DNA of 64,000 nt from Streptomyces genisteinicus (GTDB taxonomy: Bacteria; Actinomycetota; Actinomycetes; Streptomycetales; Streptomycetaceae). The position numbers and the translations under genes are program-made. This document shows, piece after piece, positions 52,249 to 61,714 of the stretch. Position 1 is the first letter of the stretch. Each line of letters opens with the position of its first letter. Under the pieces are notes generated by a model. That model was not told where the DNA came from. It was given only the letters and a program-made list of their open reading frames with translations, and made no database searches. The stretch lies in the NCBI RefSeq assembly GCF_014489615.1, contig NZ_CP060825.1:2397501-2461500 (forward strand), in the 5' to 3' direction.

Positions 52249-52263
52249 ATTCCGAATCGGAAT
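52249..52263. promoter_or_regulatory. 15-bp palindrome upstream of the surface-protein gene
   Basis: ATTCCGAATCGGAAT is a perfect palindrome about 160 bases before the start, in an AT-rich patch. The 52089-52341 gap also holds the promoter; TAGGAT on the minus strand near 52200 is a possible -10. Operator or ssbB 3' structure are both possible. Confidence 0.4.
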
Positions 52264-52341
52264 CGTTATCACCGAGGGGTGTAACCGGCCGTCGCCGCAC
52301 CTTTCTCCGTCACCGCATCGACAAATCGCCACGACTTTGCG

Positions 52342-52794
52342 TCACATCACGGCTGCGGGCTGCTGCGGCGAACCCCCCGAATCCGCCTGCGCCGCCCTGT
52401 CCGGGGTCTGCTGACGGGGGCTCACCTGCGATTCTCCCCTGGACGCCCGGCAGAAGGCCGCGGTGCCGCGGGTCAGATCGTGGCCGGCGGCGAGCGCGTC
52501 GATGTCGACGTACGTCCGGCGCCGGCCGTCCGCGTCCTCCTCCCGCACTTTCAGCCTGCCGTGCACGACGAGGGGTTCGCCGACGGAAACGGAGGCCGCC
52601 AGATTCGCCGCGAGGGAACGCCAGGCGAAGACCGTGTAGAAGCTCGTCGGCCCGTCGGTCCAGTTACCACTGGTACGGTCCCAGCGCCGGGACTGGACGG
52701 CGAATCGGAATCGCGCCATCCCGCCCGCGGCCGTATCCCTGAACTCCACATTCGTGGCCACATTCCCCACCACGGTCACCAGGGTGTCGTTCAT
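52342..52794 (-). CDS. ssbB: single-stranded DNA-binding protein SsbB
   Basis: This 150-aa OB-fold protein begins MNDTLVTVVGNVATNVEFRD and has the conserved WDRTSGNW and FAWRSLAANLAASVSVGEPLVVHGRLK segments. The C-terminus lacks the acidic DDDIPF tail of SsbA and ends Gln/Pro-rich, as in Streptomyces SsbB, which affects chromosome segregation at sporulation. GGGAGG lies 8 bases before the ATG. It lies downstream of two dynamin-like GTPase genes. Confidence 0.9.
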   Translation of the reverse strand: MNDTLVTVVGNVATNVEFRDTAAGGMARFRFAVQSRRWDRTSGNWTDGPTSFYTVFAWRSLAANLAASVSVGEPLVVHGRLKVREEDADGRRRTYVDIDALAAGHDLTRGTAAFCRASRGESQVSPRQQTPDRAAQADSGGSPQQPAAVM

Positions 52795-52952
52795 GACGTG
52801 CGCCTCCCCGCGCTCCCGACCGGCCCGTTCCGCCGGTCACGTGCCGCGTGCCGCCCCCCTGGCGGCACGTCGGCGATCCGGCTTCCATGCTGGACGGGGC
52901 GGGGGAAGAGCGCCGACCGCTGTGGACGAAGGCCCCGTTGTGGAGAACTCCG

Positions 52953-54785
52953 TCACCCGATCCGGGCACGGGACCTGGCGCGGCTCCCCCCGGACCCCGC
53001 ACCCGGCCGGGCGGGGCCGGAGACGGTCGCGTACCGCTCCCGCACCTCGCGGTAGCGCATGAGTTCCGCGGCGACCGGGTCCAGCACCTTGGCCCTGCCG
53101 CAGCCTGCCGCCGCCTCGTGCAGACGGCGTCTGACGTCCTGCCCGTACCGCCGCGCCGGCCCCTTGGCCGCCGCCGCGCAGGCCCACTCCACCAGGGGTC
53201 CGCCCACGATCCCGGCGAGCATCACCAGCACCGGGGGGACGATCCCCGGCTCCAGCACCCCGATGATCTGTCCCACCAGCCAGAGCGCCCCGTAGATCTG
53301 AAGCAGGGTCATCGCCGCCTGGGCCAGGACGGCGGCCGGCCACCACCGGGGGCGCCGGGGCCGCTCGCCAGTGGCCTCGGCCTCCCGGACGGCCAGCTCG
53401 TCCAGCGCCTCGGGCAGCCCGCGCGCACCCCGCTGGGCCGCCTCCCGGACGGCCTGCGCCCAGGGCCCGGGCAGCCCGCCGGCCGCCTCGTCGGCGACCG
53501 TCCGCACGGCCTGCTCGACGCGCTGGCGTGCGGTGAGTTGGTCCTCCGCGGGCGGCGGCGGCTGGAGGGAGGCGGCCCCCGGCATCCGGGTCCGCTCGTA
53601 CCAGCGCCACAGCCGCAGCCACGGCGTCCCGCAGGCACGCCCGGCATTCCTGCGCCACTCGCGTTCCGCCGCCTCCCCCGCCGCCGTGGCGCCGACCGCG
53701 TCGGCCAGCTGTGCCGAGAAGTCCTCACGGGCCCGTTCGTTCAGGCCTGTGCGGCCGTCGGCGACATACACCGGGCGCAGGGCGGCGGCGGCCGCGTCGA
53801 CGTCGGCGGAGAGCCGGCGTGCCGCCGCGGTGCGCTCCTGGACGAACGCGCCGACCATCTCGCGCAGTTCTCCGACGCCCTCGCCGGTGAGGGCGGAGAG
53901 GGAGAGCACGGTCGCGCCGGGCTCGCCGTGCTCGCCGACCGCCATGCCGTCGTCGTCGAGCAGCCTGCGCAGGTCGTCGAGGACCTGGTCGGCGGCGTCG
54001 CCGGGCAGCCGGTCGACCTGGTTGAGCACGACGAAGGTGACCTCGGCGTGCCCGGCGAGCGGCCGCAGATAGCGCTCGTGGAGGGCCGCGTCGGCGTACT
54101 TCTCCGGATCGACGACCCAGATGACGGCGTCGACCAGCGCCAGGACCCGGTCGACGTTCTCGCGGTGGCGGACGACGGCCGAGTCGTGGTCCGGCAGGTC
54201 GATGAGGACCAGGCCCTGCAGCTGCTCGTCGCCGTCCCCGCCGGCGAGCGGCCTGCGCCGCAGCCGTCCCGGCACCGCGAGCCGGTCCAGCAGCCCGGCC
54301 GCGCCCTCGGACCACGTGCAGGCGATGGGCGCCGACGTGGTGGGCCTGCGCAGGCCGGTCTCGGCGATGCGCACGCCGGCGAGCGCGTTGAAGAGGGTCG
54401 ACTTGCCGCTGCCCGTCGCTCCGGCGATGGCCACCACGGTGTGCCGGGAGGAGAGCCGCCGCCGTGCGGCCGCCTCGTCGAGGACACGCCCCGCCTCCGC
54501 GAGGGTGCGGCCGTCGAGGCGTGCCTGGGAGAGGCCGAGGAGGTCGCGCAGGGCGTCGAGGCGGTCCTTGAGCGGCCCGCCGTACGCGCCGGCGGCGGTC
54601 TCGCCGGAGCCGTCGGCGCCCTCGGCGTCCGGGTCGCCGGCCTGAGCGTCGCCGGTGTCCGGCGGGCCGTCGCCGTCCGCGCCGGGGCCGCCGTCGGGTG
54701 ACGTCCTCGGCTCGGCGCGGCGGGCGATCAGTCCGTCGTCCCAGCGGTCGCCGGTCTCGTTCGCGTCGTCGGTGATGGCGGTCAC
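52953..54785 (-). CDS. dynB: dynamin-like GTPase with membrane hairpin (DynB-like)
   Basis: The 610-aa protein has an acidic low-complexity N-terminus (~1-65) and a GTPase domain with P-loop GATGSGKSTLF (~120). The switch motif is DLPDHDS and the base motif NQVDR. A helical region and two adjacent spans (about 495-550, QIYGALWLVGQII and PPVLVMLAGIVGGP) follow before a basic tail. The GTG at 54785 starts just after the upstream GTPase stop, with AAGGAGAGG bridging them. The pair resembles the Streptomyces dynAB operon, whose products stabilise FtsZ rings in sporulation septa; the gene symbol rests on memory of gene order and topology. Confidence 0.82.
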   Translation of the reverse strand: MTAITDDANETGDRWDDGLIARRAEPRTSPDGGPGADGDGPPDTGDAQAGDPDAEGADGSGETAAGAYGGPLKDRLDALRDLLGLSQARLDGRTLAEAGRVLDEAAARRRLSSRHTVVAIAGATGSGKSTLFNALAGVRIAETGLRRPTTSAPIACTWSEGAAGLLDRLAVPGRLRRRPLAGGDGDEQLQGLVLIDLPDHDSAVVRHRENVDRVLALVDAVIWVVDPEKYADAALHERYLRPLAGHAEVTFVVLNQVDRLPGDAADQVLDDLRRLLDDDGMAVGEHGEPGATVLSLSALTGEGVGELREMVGAFVQERTAAARRLSADVDAAAAALRPVYVADGRTGLNERAREDFSAQLADAVGATAAGEAAEREWRRNAGRACGTPWLRLWRWYERTRMPGAASLQPPPPAEDQLTARQRVEQAVRTVADEAAGGLPGPWAQAVREAAQRGARGLPEALDELAVREAEATGERPRRPRWWPAAVLAQAAMTLLQIYGALWLVGQIIGVLEPGIVPPVLVMLAGIVGGPLVEWACAAAAKGPARRYGQDVRRRLHEAAAGCGRAKVLDPVAAELMRYREVRERYATVSGPARPGAGSGGSRARSRARIG

Positions 54786-54792
54786 CCCGCGC

Positions 54793-56427
54793 TCACCTCT
54801 CCTTCTGCAGTAGGGACAGCGCGGCGATCAGCTCGGCCTGCGGCTCGGGTGTCACCTCGAGCGCGTCGAGGGGGGCGAGCCTGCGGTCCCGTTCGCCGTG
54901 CAGCACGTCGTCGATGGTGGTGGTCACGAGTTCGCCGCCCTTGTCGCGCAGACGCAGTGCGCCCTGGGCGCCGATGCGTTCGGCCAGCCGCTCGCCCGCG
55001 CCGCGGGCGCGCCGGCCGCCGAGCAGGGCGGTGGCGAGGAGGGCGGCGACGGTCTCGGCGTCGGGAGCGGTGTTGCGCTCCATGCCGCGCACCTCCTCCT
55101 CGGCGAATTCCTCCAGGACCCGGCGCCAGCGCCGGACGGCGAGCCCGATGCGCTCGCCGCTCTCCGGGTCGGAGCCGCCGTCCGATCCGAAGGCCCCGGC
55201 GGCCGGTTCGCGCCGCCAGGCGTTCTCCACCTGTTCGTCGGCGGCGGCAACGGCGCACTGGAGGAGCGCGGACATGCTGGCCACGAGGGCGTCGAGGAGT
55301 TCGGCCGCCGAACTGTCGCGGGGGTATCCGCGCCAGCGGGTGCGGGCGTCACCGGCCAGCACGGCACCGGCGCGCAGCCGTCCGCGGACCCGCTCGCGCT
55401 GCGCGGCGTAGGCCTCCTCGACGGCCGCGGTGAGCCGTACGGCGGCCGCGTACTGGGCGGCGACCGCGCTCGCCAGTTCCGGCATCCGTGATCCGAGCGA
55501 GTCGAGGACACCGCCCGCGGTGCGTCCCAGGGCCTGCTGGCGCGCGGCGGGGTCCTGCGCCCGGTGGGCGAGCCAGGCCAGCAGCGGGGCGACGGCGGTG
55601 GTCGGCAGCAGCCCGTTGCCGCCGCCCGCGGACTCGGGCAGTTCGGGCACGGTGAACCGCGGCACATGGCCGAGGCCCGCCTTGGTGAGCAGGGCGGCGT
55701 ACTGCCGTGACACCTCGTCGACGACCTGGTGGGGCACCCGGTCGAGGACGCTGACGAGGGTGGCGTCGTACTCCTTCGCGGTGCGCAGCAGGTGCCACGG
55801 CACCGCGTCGGCGTAGCGGGAGGCGGTCGTGACCATCACCCACACGTCGGCCGCGCAGATCAGCTCGGCGGCGAGCCGGCGGTTCTCGACGACCAACGAG
55901 TCGATGTCCGGGGCGTCCAGGAGCGCGAGGCCGCGCGGCAGGGTCGAGGCCGTCTCGATGCGCAGCGACTTCTCGTCGGGCCCGCCGCCCGCGCGCCCGG
56001 AGCCCTTGCGCGCGAGGAGTTCGTCCTCGGCGTCGGCCTCGTCCTGCGGCGGCATCCAGACACGGGTGAGGTGCGGGAGCACGCGCATCCCGGCGAACCA
56101 GTGGTGGTCGTCGGGATGGCACACCAGGACGGGGGTGCGGGTCGTAGGCCGCAGCACCCCGGCCTCGCTGACGCGCCTGCCCACAAGGGAGTTGACGAGC
56201 GTGGACTTGCCCGCACCCGTGGAGCCCCCGATGACCGCGAGCAGCGGGGCGTCGGGGTCCTTGAGGCGTGGTACGAGGTAGTCGTCGAGCTGCGCGAGAA
56301 GTTCTGTGCGCGTCTGCCGGGCGCGTGAGGCGCCCCGTAGCGGAAGCGGCAGACGCACGGCGGCGACACGGTCGCGCAGGGCGGAGAGTGCGTCGATCAG
56401 CTGAGGCCGTGCATCCAAGGTCACCAC
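54793..56427 (-). CDS. dynA: dynamin-like GTPase (DynA-like)
   Basis: This 544-aa GTPase has P-loop [17 protein letters not shown], a switch region with the LLDAPDIDS motif, and VLDRVPHQV in place of the usual NKxD. The C-terminal half is helical with no clear span, unlike its neighbour. It probably acts at the membrane as the partner of the downstream GTPase. The start is uncertain: consecutive GTG codons at 56427 and 56424 lack a ribosome site, and a longer frame to 56631 is less likely. It is upstream of dynB with seven bases between. Confidence 0.8.
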   Translation of the reverse strand: MVTLDARPQLIDALSALRDRVAAVRLPLPLRGASRARQTRTELLAQLDDYLVPRLKDPDAPLLAVIGGSTGAGKSTLVNSLVGRRVSEAGVLRPTTRTPVLVCHPDDHHWFAGMRVLPHLTRVWMPPQDEADAEDELLARKGSGRAGGGPDEKSLRIETASTLPRGLALLDAPDIDSLVVENRRLAAELICAADVWVMVTTASRYADAVPWHLLRTAKEYDATLVSVLDRVPHQVVDEVSRQYAALLTKAGLGHVPRFTVPELPESAGGGNGLLPTTAVAPLLAWLAHRAQDPAARQQALGRTAGGVLDSLGSRMPELASAVAAQYAAAVRLTAAVEEAYAAQRERVRGRLRAGAVLAGDARTRWRGYPRDSSAAELLDALVASMSALLQCAVAAADEQVENAWRREPAAGAFGSDGGSDPESGERIGLAVRRWRRVLEEFAEEEVRGMERNTAPDAETVAALLATALLGGRRARGAGERLAERIGAQGALRLRDKGGELVTTTIDDVLHGERDRRLAPLDALEVTPEPQAELIAALSLLQKER

Positions 56428-56722
56428 ATGCGAAGAATGCCCAATTTTGGAGTCTTTTTGAAGCGTATGAACATCCCTGCGCGCCGATCGGACAGACGGA
56501 ACAGAAGGGGCGAGTGGGACCCAGGCATAACGAGTGCACAACACCCGCCGCGCGAGGCGCCAAAAGCGATGCGCGAATCCCGCCTGCCTGCGATTATCGG
56601 TTCGCTTCACCGAACCTCCACATCGTGCCACGCAGGTGAAGCAGCCGGGCCGAGGGCAAGGGAGCCCTATCCTTGTGCCCGGCGAGGCCGGACCACCCGT
56701 GAGGGTCTCCGGGCCGCATCCG
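56428..56722. other. divergent intergenic region before the tRNA gene
   Basis: This gap of 295 bases holds the promoters of the GTPase pair (minus strand) and the tRNA (plus strand). A TATCCT hexamer at 56668-56673 is a possible -10 for the tRNA. It is more AT-rich near 56440-56480. No gene was found. Confidence 0.4.
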
Positions 56723-56795
56723 GCCCCCGTAGCTCAGTGGATAGAGCAGGCGCCTTCTAAGCGCTTGGCCGCAGGTTCGAGTCCTGCCGGGGGCG
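56723..56795 (+). tRNA. tRNA-Arg (anticodon UCU)
   Basis: The 73-base cloverleaf has acceptor arms 56723-56729 and 56788-56794, a D arm (GCTC...GAGC), an anticodon stem 56749-56753/56761-56765 and loop CTTCTAA with anticodon TCT at 56756-56758. The T arm is GCAGG-TTCGAGT-CCTGC. The CCA end is not encoded. It reads AGA/AGG, rare arginine codons in this genome type. Confidence 0.95.
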
Positions 56796-56814
56796 CACCG
56801 CGCGCACGATCGGG

Positions 56815-56840
56815 AGGCCCTCCGAACAGGAGGGCCTTTT
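56815..56840 (+). terminator. terminator after tRNA-Arg
   Basis: AGGCCCTCC and GGAGGGCCT enclose a GAACA loop and are followed by TTTT. Confidence 0.88.
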
Positions 56841-57068
56841 CGCTGCTCAGGCGCACCCTAGCGGGTCGTGCGTAGCGAGCGGGTAAGCGCCGGACCGCCC
56901 CCGGCCTGCGGAGAGGACGGCCCCGCGCCGCCGACTGCCGCCGGGCCCGGGCGGGCCCCCCGGAGGGTCACCCGTATGGCCTAATCGAGGTGGCGACGAG
57001 CCTGCCGCGATCCGACGTTGGTGGGAGGGGGTTCACCCATCCGGCCGAGCATCCGATCGAGGCGCGCC

Positions 57069-58232
57069 ATGGCCCAGCTTGTCCGCAGGAACCAGGCCCT
57101 GCTGTCCGAGGACCAGAGGAAGGATTTCGTCACGGCGGTGTGGGGGGTGAAGTCCGGAGGCCACTACGACGAGTTCGTCAAGACGCACGTGAGCCGCCCC
57201 GACTCCTACCACCACGTCCCCACCTTCCTGCCCTGGCACCGGGAGTTCGTCCGGATCTTCGAGGTGGCCCTGCCGCCCTCGACCAGCGGGCAGACGCTCT
57301 CCGTTCCGTACTGGGACTGGACGGACACCGGCAGCAGCCCCTGGACCGACGACTTCATGGGCGGAAACGGCAGGGCGGGCGACGACCGGGTGATGACCGG
57401 CCGGTTCGCCATCAGCGCCGGATGGAACTGCATCGATCCCTCCCGGGAGATCCCCTCGTACCTGAGGCGGCAGTTCGGCGCCGGCGTCCCCCATCTGCCG
57501 ACGGCGGGCGACGTGTCCGACTGCCTCGCCATGACGCCGTACGACAGCGAGCCGTGGGAGGGGGTGAGCCAGAGCTTCCGCAAATCCTTGGAAGGTGTGA
57601 TAACACCGGACATCCACAACATGGTCCACCGGTGGATCGGCGGCAACATGGAGCTCACCAGCTCGCCCAACGACCCCGTGTTCTGGCTGCATCACGCCAA
57701 CATCGACCGGCTCTGGGCACAGTGGCAGCGGGAGCATCCCACCGAGACGTACCGCCCGCAGAGCGGCGGCCCGCCGGGGCAGAACGTCGGCGACCTGATG
57801 CCGCCGTGGTCGAGCGTGCGGGTGAGCGCGGTGCTCGACCACCGCAGCCTCGGCTACGTCTACGACATCGAGAACCCCACGGCGCAGGGCGACCGCATGT
57901 ATCCCGGCGACACCCTGCGCGGCGGCGACTCGATCAGCGCGGGCGGCGGCCGGTACCGGCTCGTCTACGAGACCGACGGGAACCTGGTCCTGTACCAGGA
58001 CGGCGAACACACTCCGCGGTGGTCGTCCGGGACGCAGCGCAGGTCGCCCGGAATGTGCGTCATGCAGATGGACGGCGACCTCACCATCGACGACGCCGAC
58101 GGGCAGCGGGTGTGGAGCCTGGGCGTCGACGGGCGCGGCAATCGTCTCCGGCTGACGGCGGACGGGGCCATGGAGGTCACCGGCCTGTCCGGGGCGATCG
58201 CCTGGCGGTCCACCCATGACGTGATGGTCTGA
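57069..58232 (+). CDS. tyrosinase-family copper protein fused to a bulb-lectin-like domain
   Basis: The 387-aa protein has a type 3 copper site. CuA is His40, His48 (or 49) and His57 in YHHVPTFLPWH; CuB is His183, His187 and His209 (or 208) in HNMVHRW and NDPVFWLHH. The C-terminal ~120 residues form a beta-prism-II lectin-like domain with repeats RLVYETDGNLVLYQDG and MCVMQMDGDLTIDDADG, related to the mannose-binding QxDxNxVxY motif. No signal peptide and no MelC1-type caddie gene are present. It may oxidise phenols bound to glycans. The ATG at 57069 has GAGG 6 bases upstream; an ATG-like start 51 bases earlier is possible. It stands alone, downstream of a tRNA gene. Confidence 0.88.
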   Translation: MAQLVRRNQALLSEDQRKDFVTAVWGVKSGGHYDEFVKTHVSRPDSYHHVPTFLPWHREFVRIFEVALPPSTSGQTLSVPYWDWTDTGSSPWTDDFMGGNGRAGDDRVMTGRFAISAGWNCIDPSREIPSYLRRQFGAGVPHLPTAGDVSDCLAMTPYDSEPWEGVSQSFRKSLEGVITPDIHNMVHRWIGGNMELTSSPNDPVFWLHHANIDRLWAQWQREHPTETYRPQSGGPPGQNVGDLMPPWSSVRVSAVLDHRSLGYVYDIENPTAQGDRMYPGDTLRGGDSISAGGGRYRLVYETDGNLVLYQDGEHTPRWSSGTQRRSPGMCVMQMDGDLTIDDADGQRVWSLGVDGRGNRLRLTADGAMEVTGLSGAIAWRSTHDVMV

Positions 58233-58295
58233 ACCGAAGCCGCAGGAGGAAGCCTCCGCCGCTTCGCCGCGGCGGGGGCCTGCCCGTGCCGCGTC

Positions 58296-58781
58296 TCAGT
58301 CCACGGCAGCGGCGACGAGCAGCGCGAAGGCGGCGGTGACGAGCAGAGTGCGGACGAGGTGCAGCCGGTTCCACCTCGCCTCGAAGGCGGCCCGCACCTC
58401 GCCGTCCGGGACCGGCGGGGTGGTGTTCTCCGAGGCGGCCAGGGCGTTGTTGAGCGGGATGTTGCCCGCGACGGTGACGAGGTGGTTGAGGACCGAGCAG
58501 ACGAGCGCGGCGACGATCAGCCACCGGTCGGCATCGGTACGTCCCTCCGTCGGCACGAGCAGCGCGGCAACGGGGAACGCCACGATCGCGGCGAAGACGA
58601 GGAGGAAAACCCCCCGCGGGACCGTCTCGTTGACGCGCCGCATCGCCGGGACGAACCCGTCGTCGGGGAGCCGCCCGAGCCCCGGCATGACGCCCGTCAG
58701 GAAGATGAGCATGAAACCGGCGTACAGGCCGGTGGACACGACGGCGAGGGCGAGCAGGAGGGTCGGCATGCCCGCCATCAT
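58296..58781 (-). CDS. DUF1772 membrane protein
   Basis: This 161-aa protein has four predicted spans, with the family signature of a TGLYAGFMLIF first helix and the NIPLNN motif between spans 3 and 4. DUF1772 includes anthrone-oxygenase-like proteins, but no aromatic-polyketide genes are nearby, so a function cannot be given. It is convergent with the tyrosinase gene. The ATG at 58781 has no clear ribosome site; ATG codons at 58778 and 58769 are alternatives. Confidence 0.8.
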   Translation of the reverse strand: MMAGMPTLLLALAVVSTGLYAGFMLIFLTGVMPGLGRLPDDGFVPAMRRVNETVPRGVFLLVFAAIVAFPVAALLVPTEGRTDADRWLIVAALVCSVLNHLVTVAGNIPLNNALAASENTTPPVPDGEVRAAFEARWNRLHLVRTLLVTAAFALLVAAAVD

Positions 58782-58841
58782 GACGGGCCGGGGGTCGCCG
58801 CGCAGCGGGATTCCGGGGAGCTCCGCAGGGACCCCGGGGGC

Positions 58842-58881
58842 GGGGCCCGGGCGGTGGGTGCCACCCCACCACCCGGGCCCC
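58842..58881 (-). terminator. hairpin after the YfbK-type gene
   Basis: Long arms (58842-58860 and 58861-58881) with one bulge lie downstream of the minus-strand stop at 58931. Confidence 0.55.
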
Positions 58882-58930
58882 CGGCAGCAAGGCCGTCGGG
58901 CCTCCCGGCCGTCGGCCGCAACCCCCGCGG

Positions 58931-60622
58931 TCAGCCGACGGTTCGGCGGGCCGCCTGGGCGATGGCGTCGGCCAGGCCGGTCACCGCGTCGTCCTCGGTG
59001 GACTCGGCGAGGGCGCGGGCGCGGCGCTCCAGAGCGGCGAGGTCCGGGGCGCCGGGCAGGTCGCCGCCGCGCAGCGACTCGGCGAAGTACGCGGCGACCG
59101 CGGTGATCTGGAGGCGGCTCGGCGCCTCGCCCCAGAGGGGGCCGTCGACGGCACCGGTCTCCACCGAACCGCTCGCCTCGTGCGGTGCCCTGGTCTTCGG
59201 GTCGAGCCAGCGGACGGTCGCGGTCGCCACATGGCCGCGGGCTCCCTCCCGCAGGCGCACGGCGTACAGGGCGGTCACCGTGTGGCCGGGGCCGACCTCG
59301 CCGCCGTCGACGCGGTCGTCCCGGAAGTCGTCGTCCGCCACGGCACGGTTCTCGTAGCCGATGAGCCGGAACTGCCGCACGGTCGCCGGGTCGAACGCCA
59401 CCTGGGCCTTGGCGTCGCGGGCCCGCAGTTCGACATGGGCGGGCAGCTGGTCGACGAAGACCTCGCGGGCGTCCTCGGTGGTGGAGACGTACGTCGTGTG
59501 GCCGTCGCCCCGGTCGGCGAGACGTTCCATCAGGTCGTCGCCGTAGTCGCTGCCGACCCCGACGCCGAAGAGGGTGATGCCGTGCTCGCGGCGGGCGTCG
59601 TCGATGCGCTCCAGGATGGTGTCGGCCTCCGTGGCACCGGTGTTGGCCAGGGCGTCGGAGAGCAGGACGACCCGGTTGGTCGCCCCCTTCCGGCGGCCCT
59701 CGACGGCCACCTCGTACCCGGTCGTGACACCGGCCTCGACGTTGGTGGAGGCGCCGGGCTCCAGATCGTCGACGATGCCGTGGATCCTGTCGCGGTTGCC
59801 GTCCAGGCGGGTCATCGGCAGGCGGGTCTCCGCCTCGCCGCTGAAGGTGACGACGGCGATGGAGTCGTCGTCGCGCAGCTGGTCGGTGAGGGTGGAGAGC
59901 GAGGTCTTGACCAGGTCGAGCCGCCCCGGCTCCGCCATGGAGCCCGAGATGTCGATGACGAAGGTGAGAGCGGCGGGCGGGCGCCTCCCCGCGTCCTCGG
60001 CAGCCGCGGTGGCGAGGCCGACCCGCACCAGGGACCAGTCCCCCGCGTCCGCCTCCTCCCTGCCGGACGACCCGTGGGACGGCCTGTCGGACGAGGCCGT
60101 GATCTCGCCCTCCTGCGCCCCGCCGACCGCCGCCCCGGGGCGCGCGCCGTCGACGGTGACGGAGAAGCCGTCGCCGTCCGGGCGGCGGTAGTCCTGGCGG
60201 AAGCTGTTGACGAACTCCTCGGGCCGCACCTGCTGCGGCGACGGTGTGCCGCCTTCCCTCAGCAGCCGCCGGGTGTAGTGGTACGACGCGGTGTCGACGT
60301 CCAGCGCGAAGGTCGACAGGTAGTCGGGCGCGGGCTTCACCGCCTTCTCGCCCGGCGCCTCGTCACCGGACGCGTCGTCCCGCCCCGCGTCGTCCCGGTC
60401 CTCGTAGCCCCGGCCCCCGTCCGGGGCGACCGGCGCGGGCGCGCCGTCGTGGCTCCTGCCGCCCTCCGACCGGTCGGCGGCGCTCCTGTCGGAGCCCGCG
60501 CCGCACGCCGCGGCCGTCAGGGCGAGCCCCGACGCCAGCAGTACGGCCGTCACACCGCGGACCGCCCGCCGGGCGGTCCGTCCTTTCCCGGTAAGGGCGT
60601 TCGTGTCCGAACGGAGCCTCAT
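58931..60622 (-). CDS. YfbK-type VWA lipoprotein
   Basis: This 563-aa protein has a lipoprotein signal ending in LTAAACG (Cys near residue 40), then a Ser/Asp/Gly-rich linker. The N-terminal YfbK domain reads FALDVDTASYHYTRRLLREG. A VWA domain carries DISGSMAEPGRL MIDAS residues, and a C-terminal DUF3520 domain follows. It is held on the outer face of the membrane. The function of the family is unknown. The ATG at 60622 has GAGGGGG 7 bases upstream. It lies 210 bases downstream of the ABC permease gene on the same strand. Confidence 0.88.
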   Translation of the reverse strand: MRLRSDTNALTGKGRTARRAVRGVTAVLLASGLALTAAACGAGSDRSAADRSEGGRSHDGAPAPVAPDGGRGYEDRDDAGRDDASGDEAPGEKAVKPAPDYLSTFALDVDTASYHYTRRLLREGGTPSPQQVRPEEFVNSFRQDYRRPDGDGFSVTVDGARPGAAVGGAQEGEITASSDRPSHGSSGREEADAGDWSLVRVGLATAAAEDAGRRPPAALTFVIDISGSMAEPGRLDLVKTSLSTLTDQLRDDDSIAVVTFSGEAETRLPMTRLDGNRDRIHGIVDDLEPGASTNVEAGVTTGYEVAVEGRRKGATNRVVLLSDALANTGATEADTILERIDDARREHGITLFGVGVGSDYGDDLMERLADRGDGHTTYVSTTEDAREVFVDQLPAHVELRARDAKAQVAFDPATVRQFRLIGYENRAVADDDFRDDRVDGGEVGPGHTVTALYAVRLREGARGHVATATVRWLDPKTRAPHEASGSVETGAVDGPLWGEAPSRLQITAVAAYFAESLRGGDLPGAPDLAALERRARALAESTEDDAVTGLADAIAQAARRTVG

Positions 60623-60832
60623 CGCGGTTCCCCCTCGCTGTCGCGTCACTTGTGAATGTGACGTGCGAGGAGCCCGGAAGGAGCAGACGAAGGGGTTGCG
60701 GATACGTCTCGATGCGGCAACGCGGCAGGGCTTTCGCCCCGGTTCGGGGCGTTCGCACCTGCCGCGTCGCCGGAGGTCCGTGCGCCGTCGCCGGAGGTCC
60801 GAGCCCGGCCGCCGGAGGCCGGTGCCGTGGCG

Positions 60833-61714
60833 CTACGAGACGATGTCCTTGCGGGAGAAGTTGCGGAAGGCGAGCGCGAAGAGCACCAGCGCGTAGGTGA
60901 CGGAGACCGAGGCCCCCTTCAGCATGCCTGTCCATTCGAGGTCCGGCTGGAGGGCGTCGATCCATGCGAACTGCCAGTGCGCGGGGAGCACTTCGCGCCA
61001 GGCCCCGAGGGCGGTCACCGCGTCCAGCACATTGCCGATGATGGTCAGGCCGACCGCTCCGCCGACCGCTCCGAGCGGTGCGTCGGTCTTGGTCGACAGC
61101 CAGAACGCGAGCCCGGCAGTCACCAGTTGGGAGAGGAAGACGAACGCGACGACGATCCCGATCCTGGCGAGCGAGTCGGCGGCCGGCAGCGACCCCCCGG
61201 TGGGCAGCTTCAGCGGCCCCCATCCGTAGGCGACTGAGCCCGCCGCCAGGCCGACCAATGGCAGCAGGACCATCGCGGCCGCGCTGAACCCGAGGGCGAC
61301 GGCGAGCTTGGACCAGAGCAGCCGGGTCCGCGGCACGGGCGCGGCCAGCAGGTAGCGCAGGGACGACCAGTTGGCCTCGGAGGCGACGGTGTCCCCGTGG
61401 AACAGCGCCACGGGCACCACCAGCAGGAAGCCCGCGGAGACGAACAGGCAGGTGGCGGCGAAGTTGGCCCCCGACGCCGTCGCCGTGTCCATCAGGTTGA
61501 TCCGGCCGCCCTCGCGCTCGTCCGGCGATCCGCCGATCGCGAAGGCCACGATCAGCACGAACGGCAGCGCGGTCAGGATCGCGGCCATCACCAGGGTCCG
61601 GCGCCGCTTCAGCTGCCGCACCGCCTCCACCCGCAGCGGCAGGGTGCGGCCCGCCCGGTAGCCGGGCGCCGCGTCGGCGGGCGCGGCCGGAGCCTCGTGG
61701 ACGGGCGCGCTCAT
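60833..61714 (-). CDS. ABC-2 type transporter permease
   Basis: This 293-aa membrane protein has six predicted spans of the ABC-2/YhfK type. An N-terminal cytoplasmic section is followed by RTLVMAAILTALPFVLIVAFA. Its ATG overlaps the stop of the upstream ATPase fusion gene by four bases (ATGA). It forms the channel for that ATPase. The substrate is unknown. Confidence 0.88.
   Translation of the reverse strand: MSAPVHEAPAAPADAAPGYRAGRTLPLRVEAVRQLKRRRTLVMAAILTALPFVLIVAFAIGGSPDEREGGRINLMDTATASGANFAATCLFVSAGFLLVVPVALFHGDTVASEANWSSLRYLLAAPVPRTRLLWSKLAVALGFSAAAMVLLPLVGLAAGSVAYGWGPLKLPTGGSLPAADSLARIGIVVAFVFLSQLVTAGLAFWLSTKTDAPLGAVGGAVGLTIIGNVLDAVTALGAWREVLPAHWQFAWIDALQPDLEWTGMLKGASVSVTYALVLFALAFRNFSRKDIVS

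Noticed and set aside
56723..58300. tRNA-Arg as an integrated-element attachment site
   Set aside because: No second copy of the tRNA 3' end was seen downstream and no integrase, excisionase or replication gene is present.
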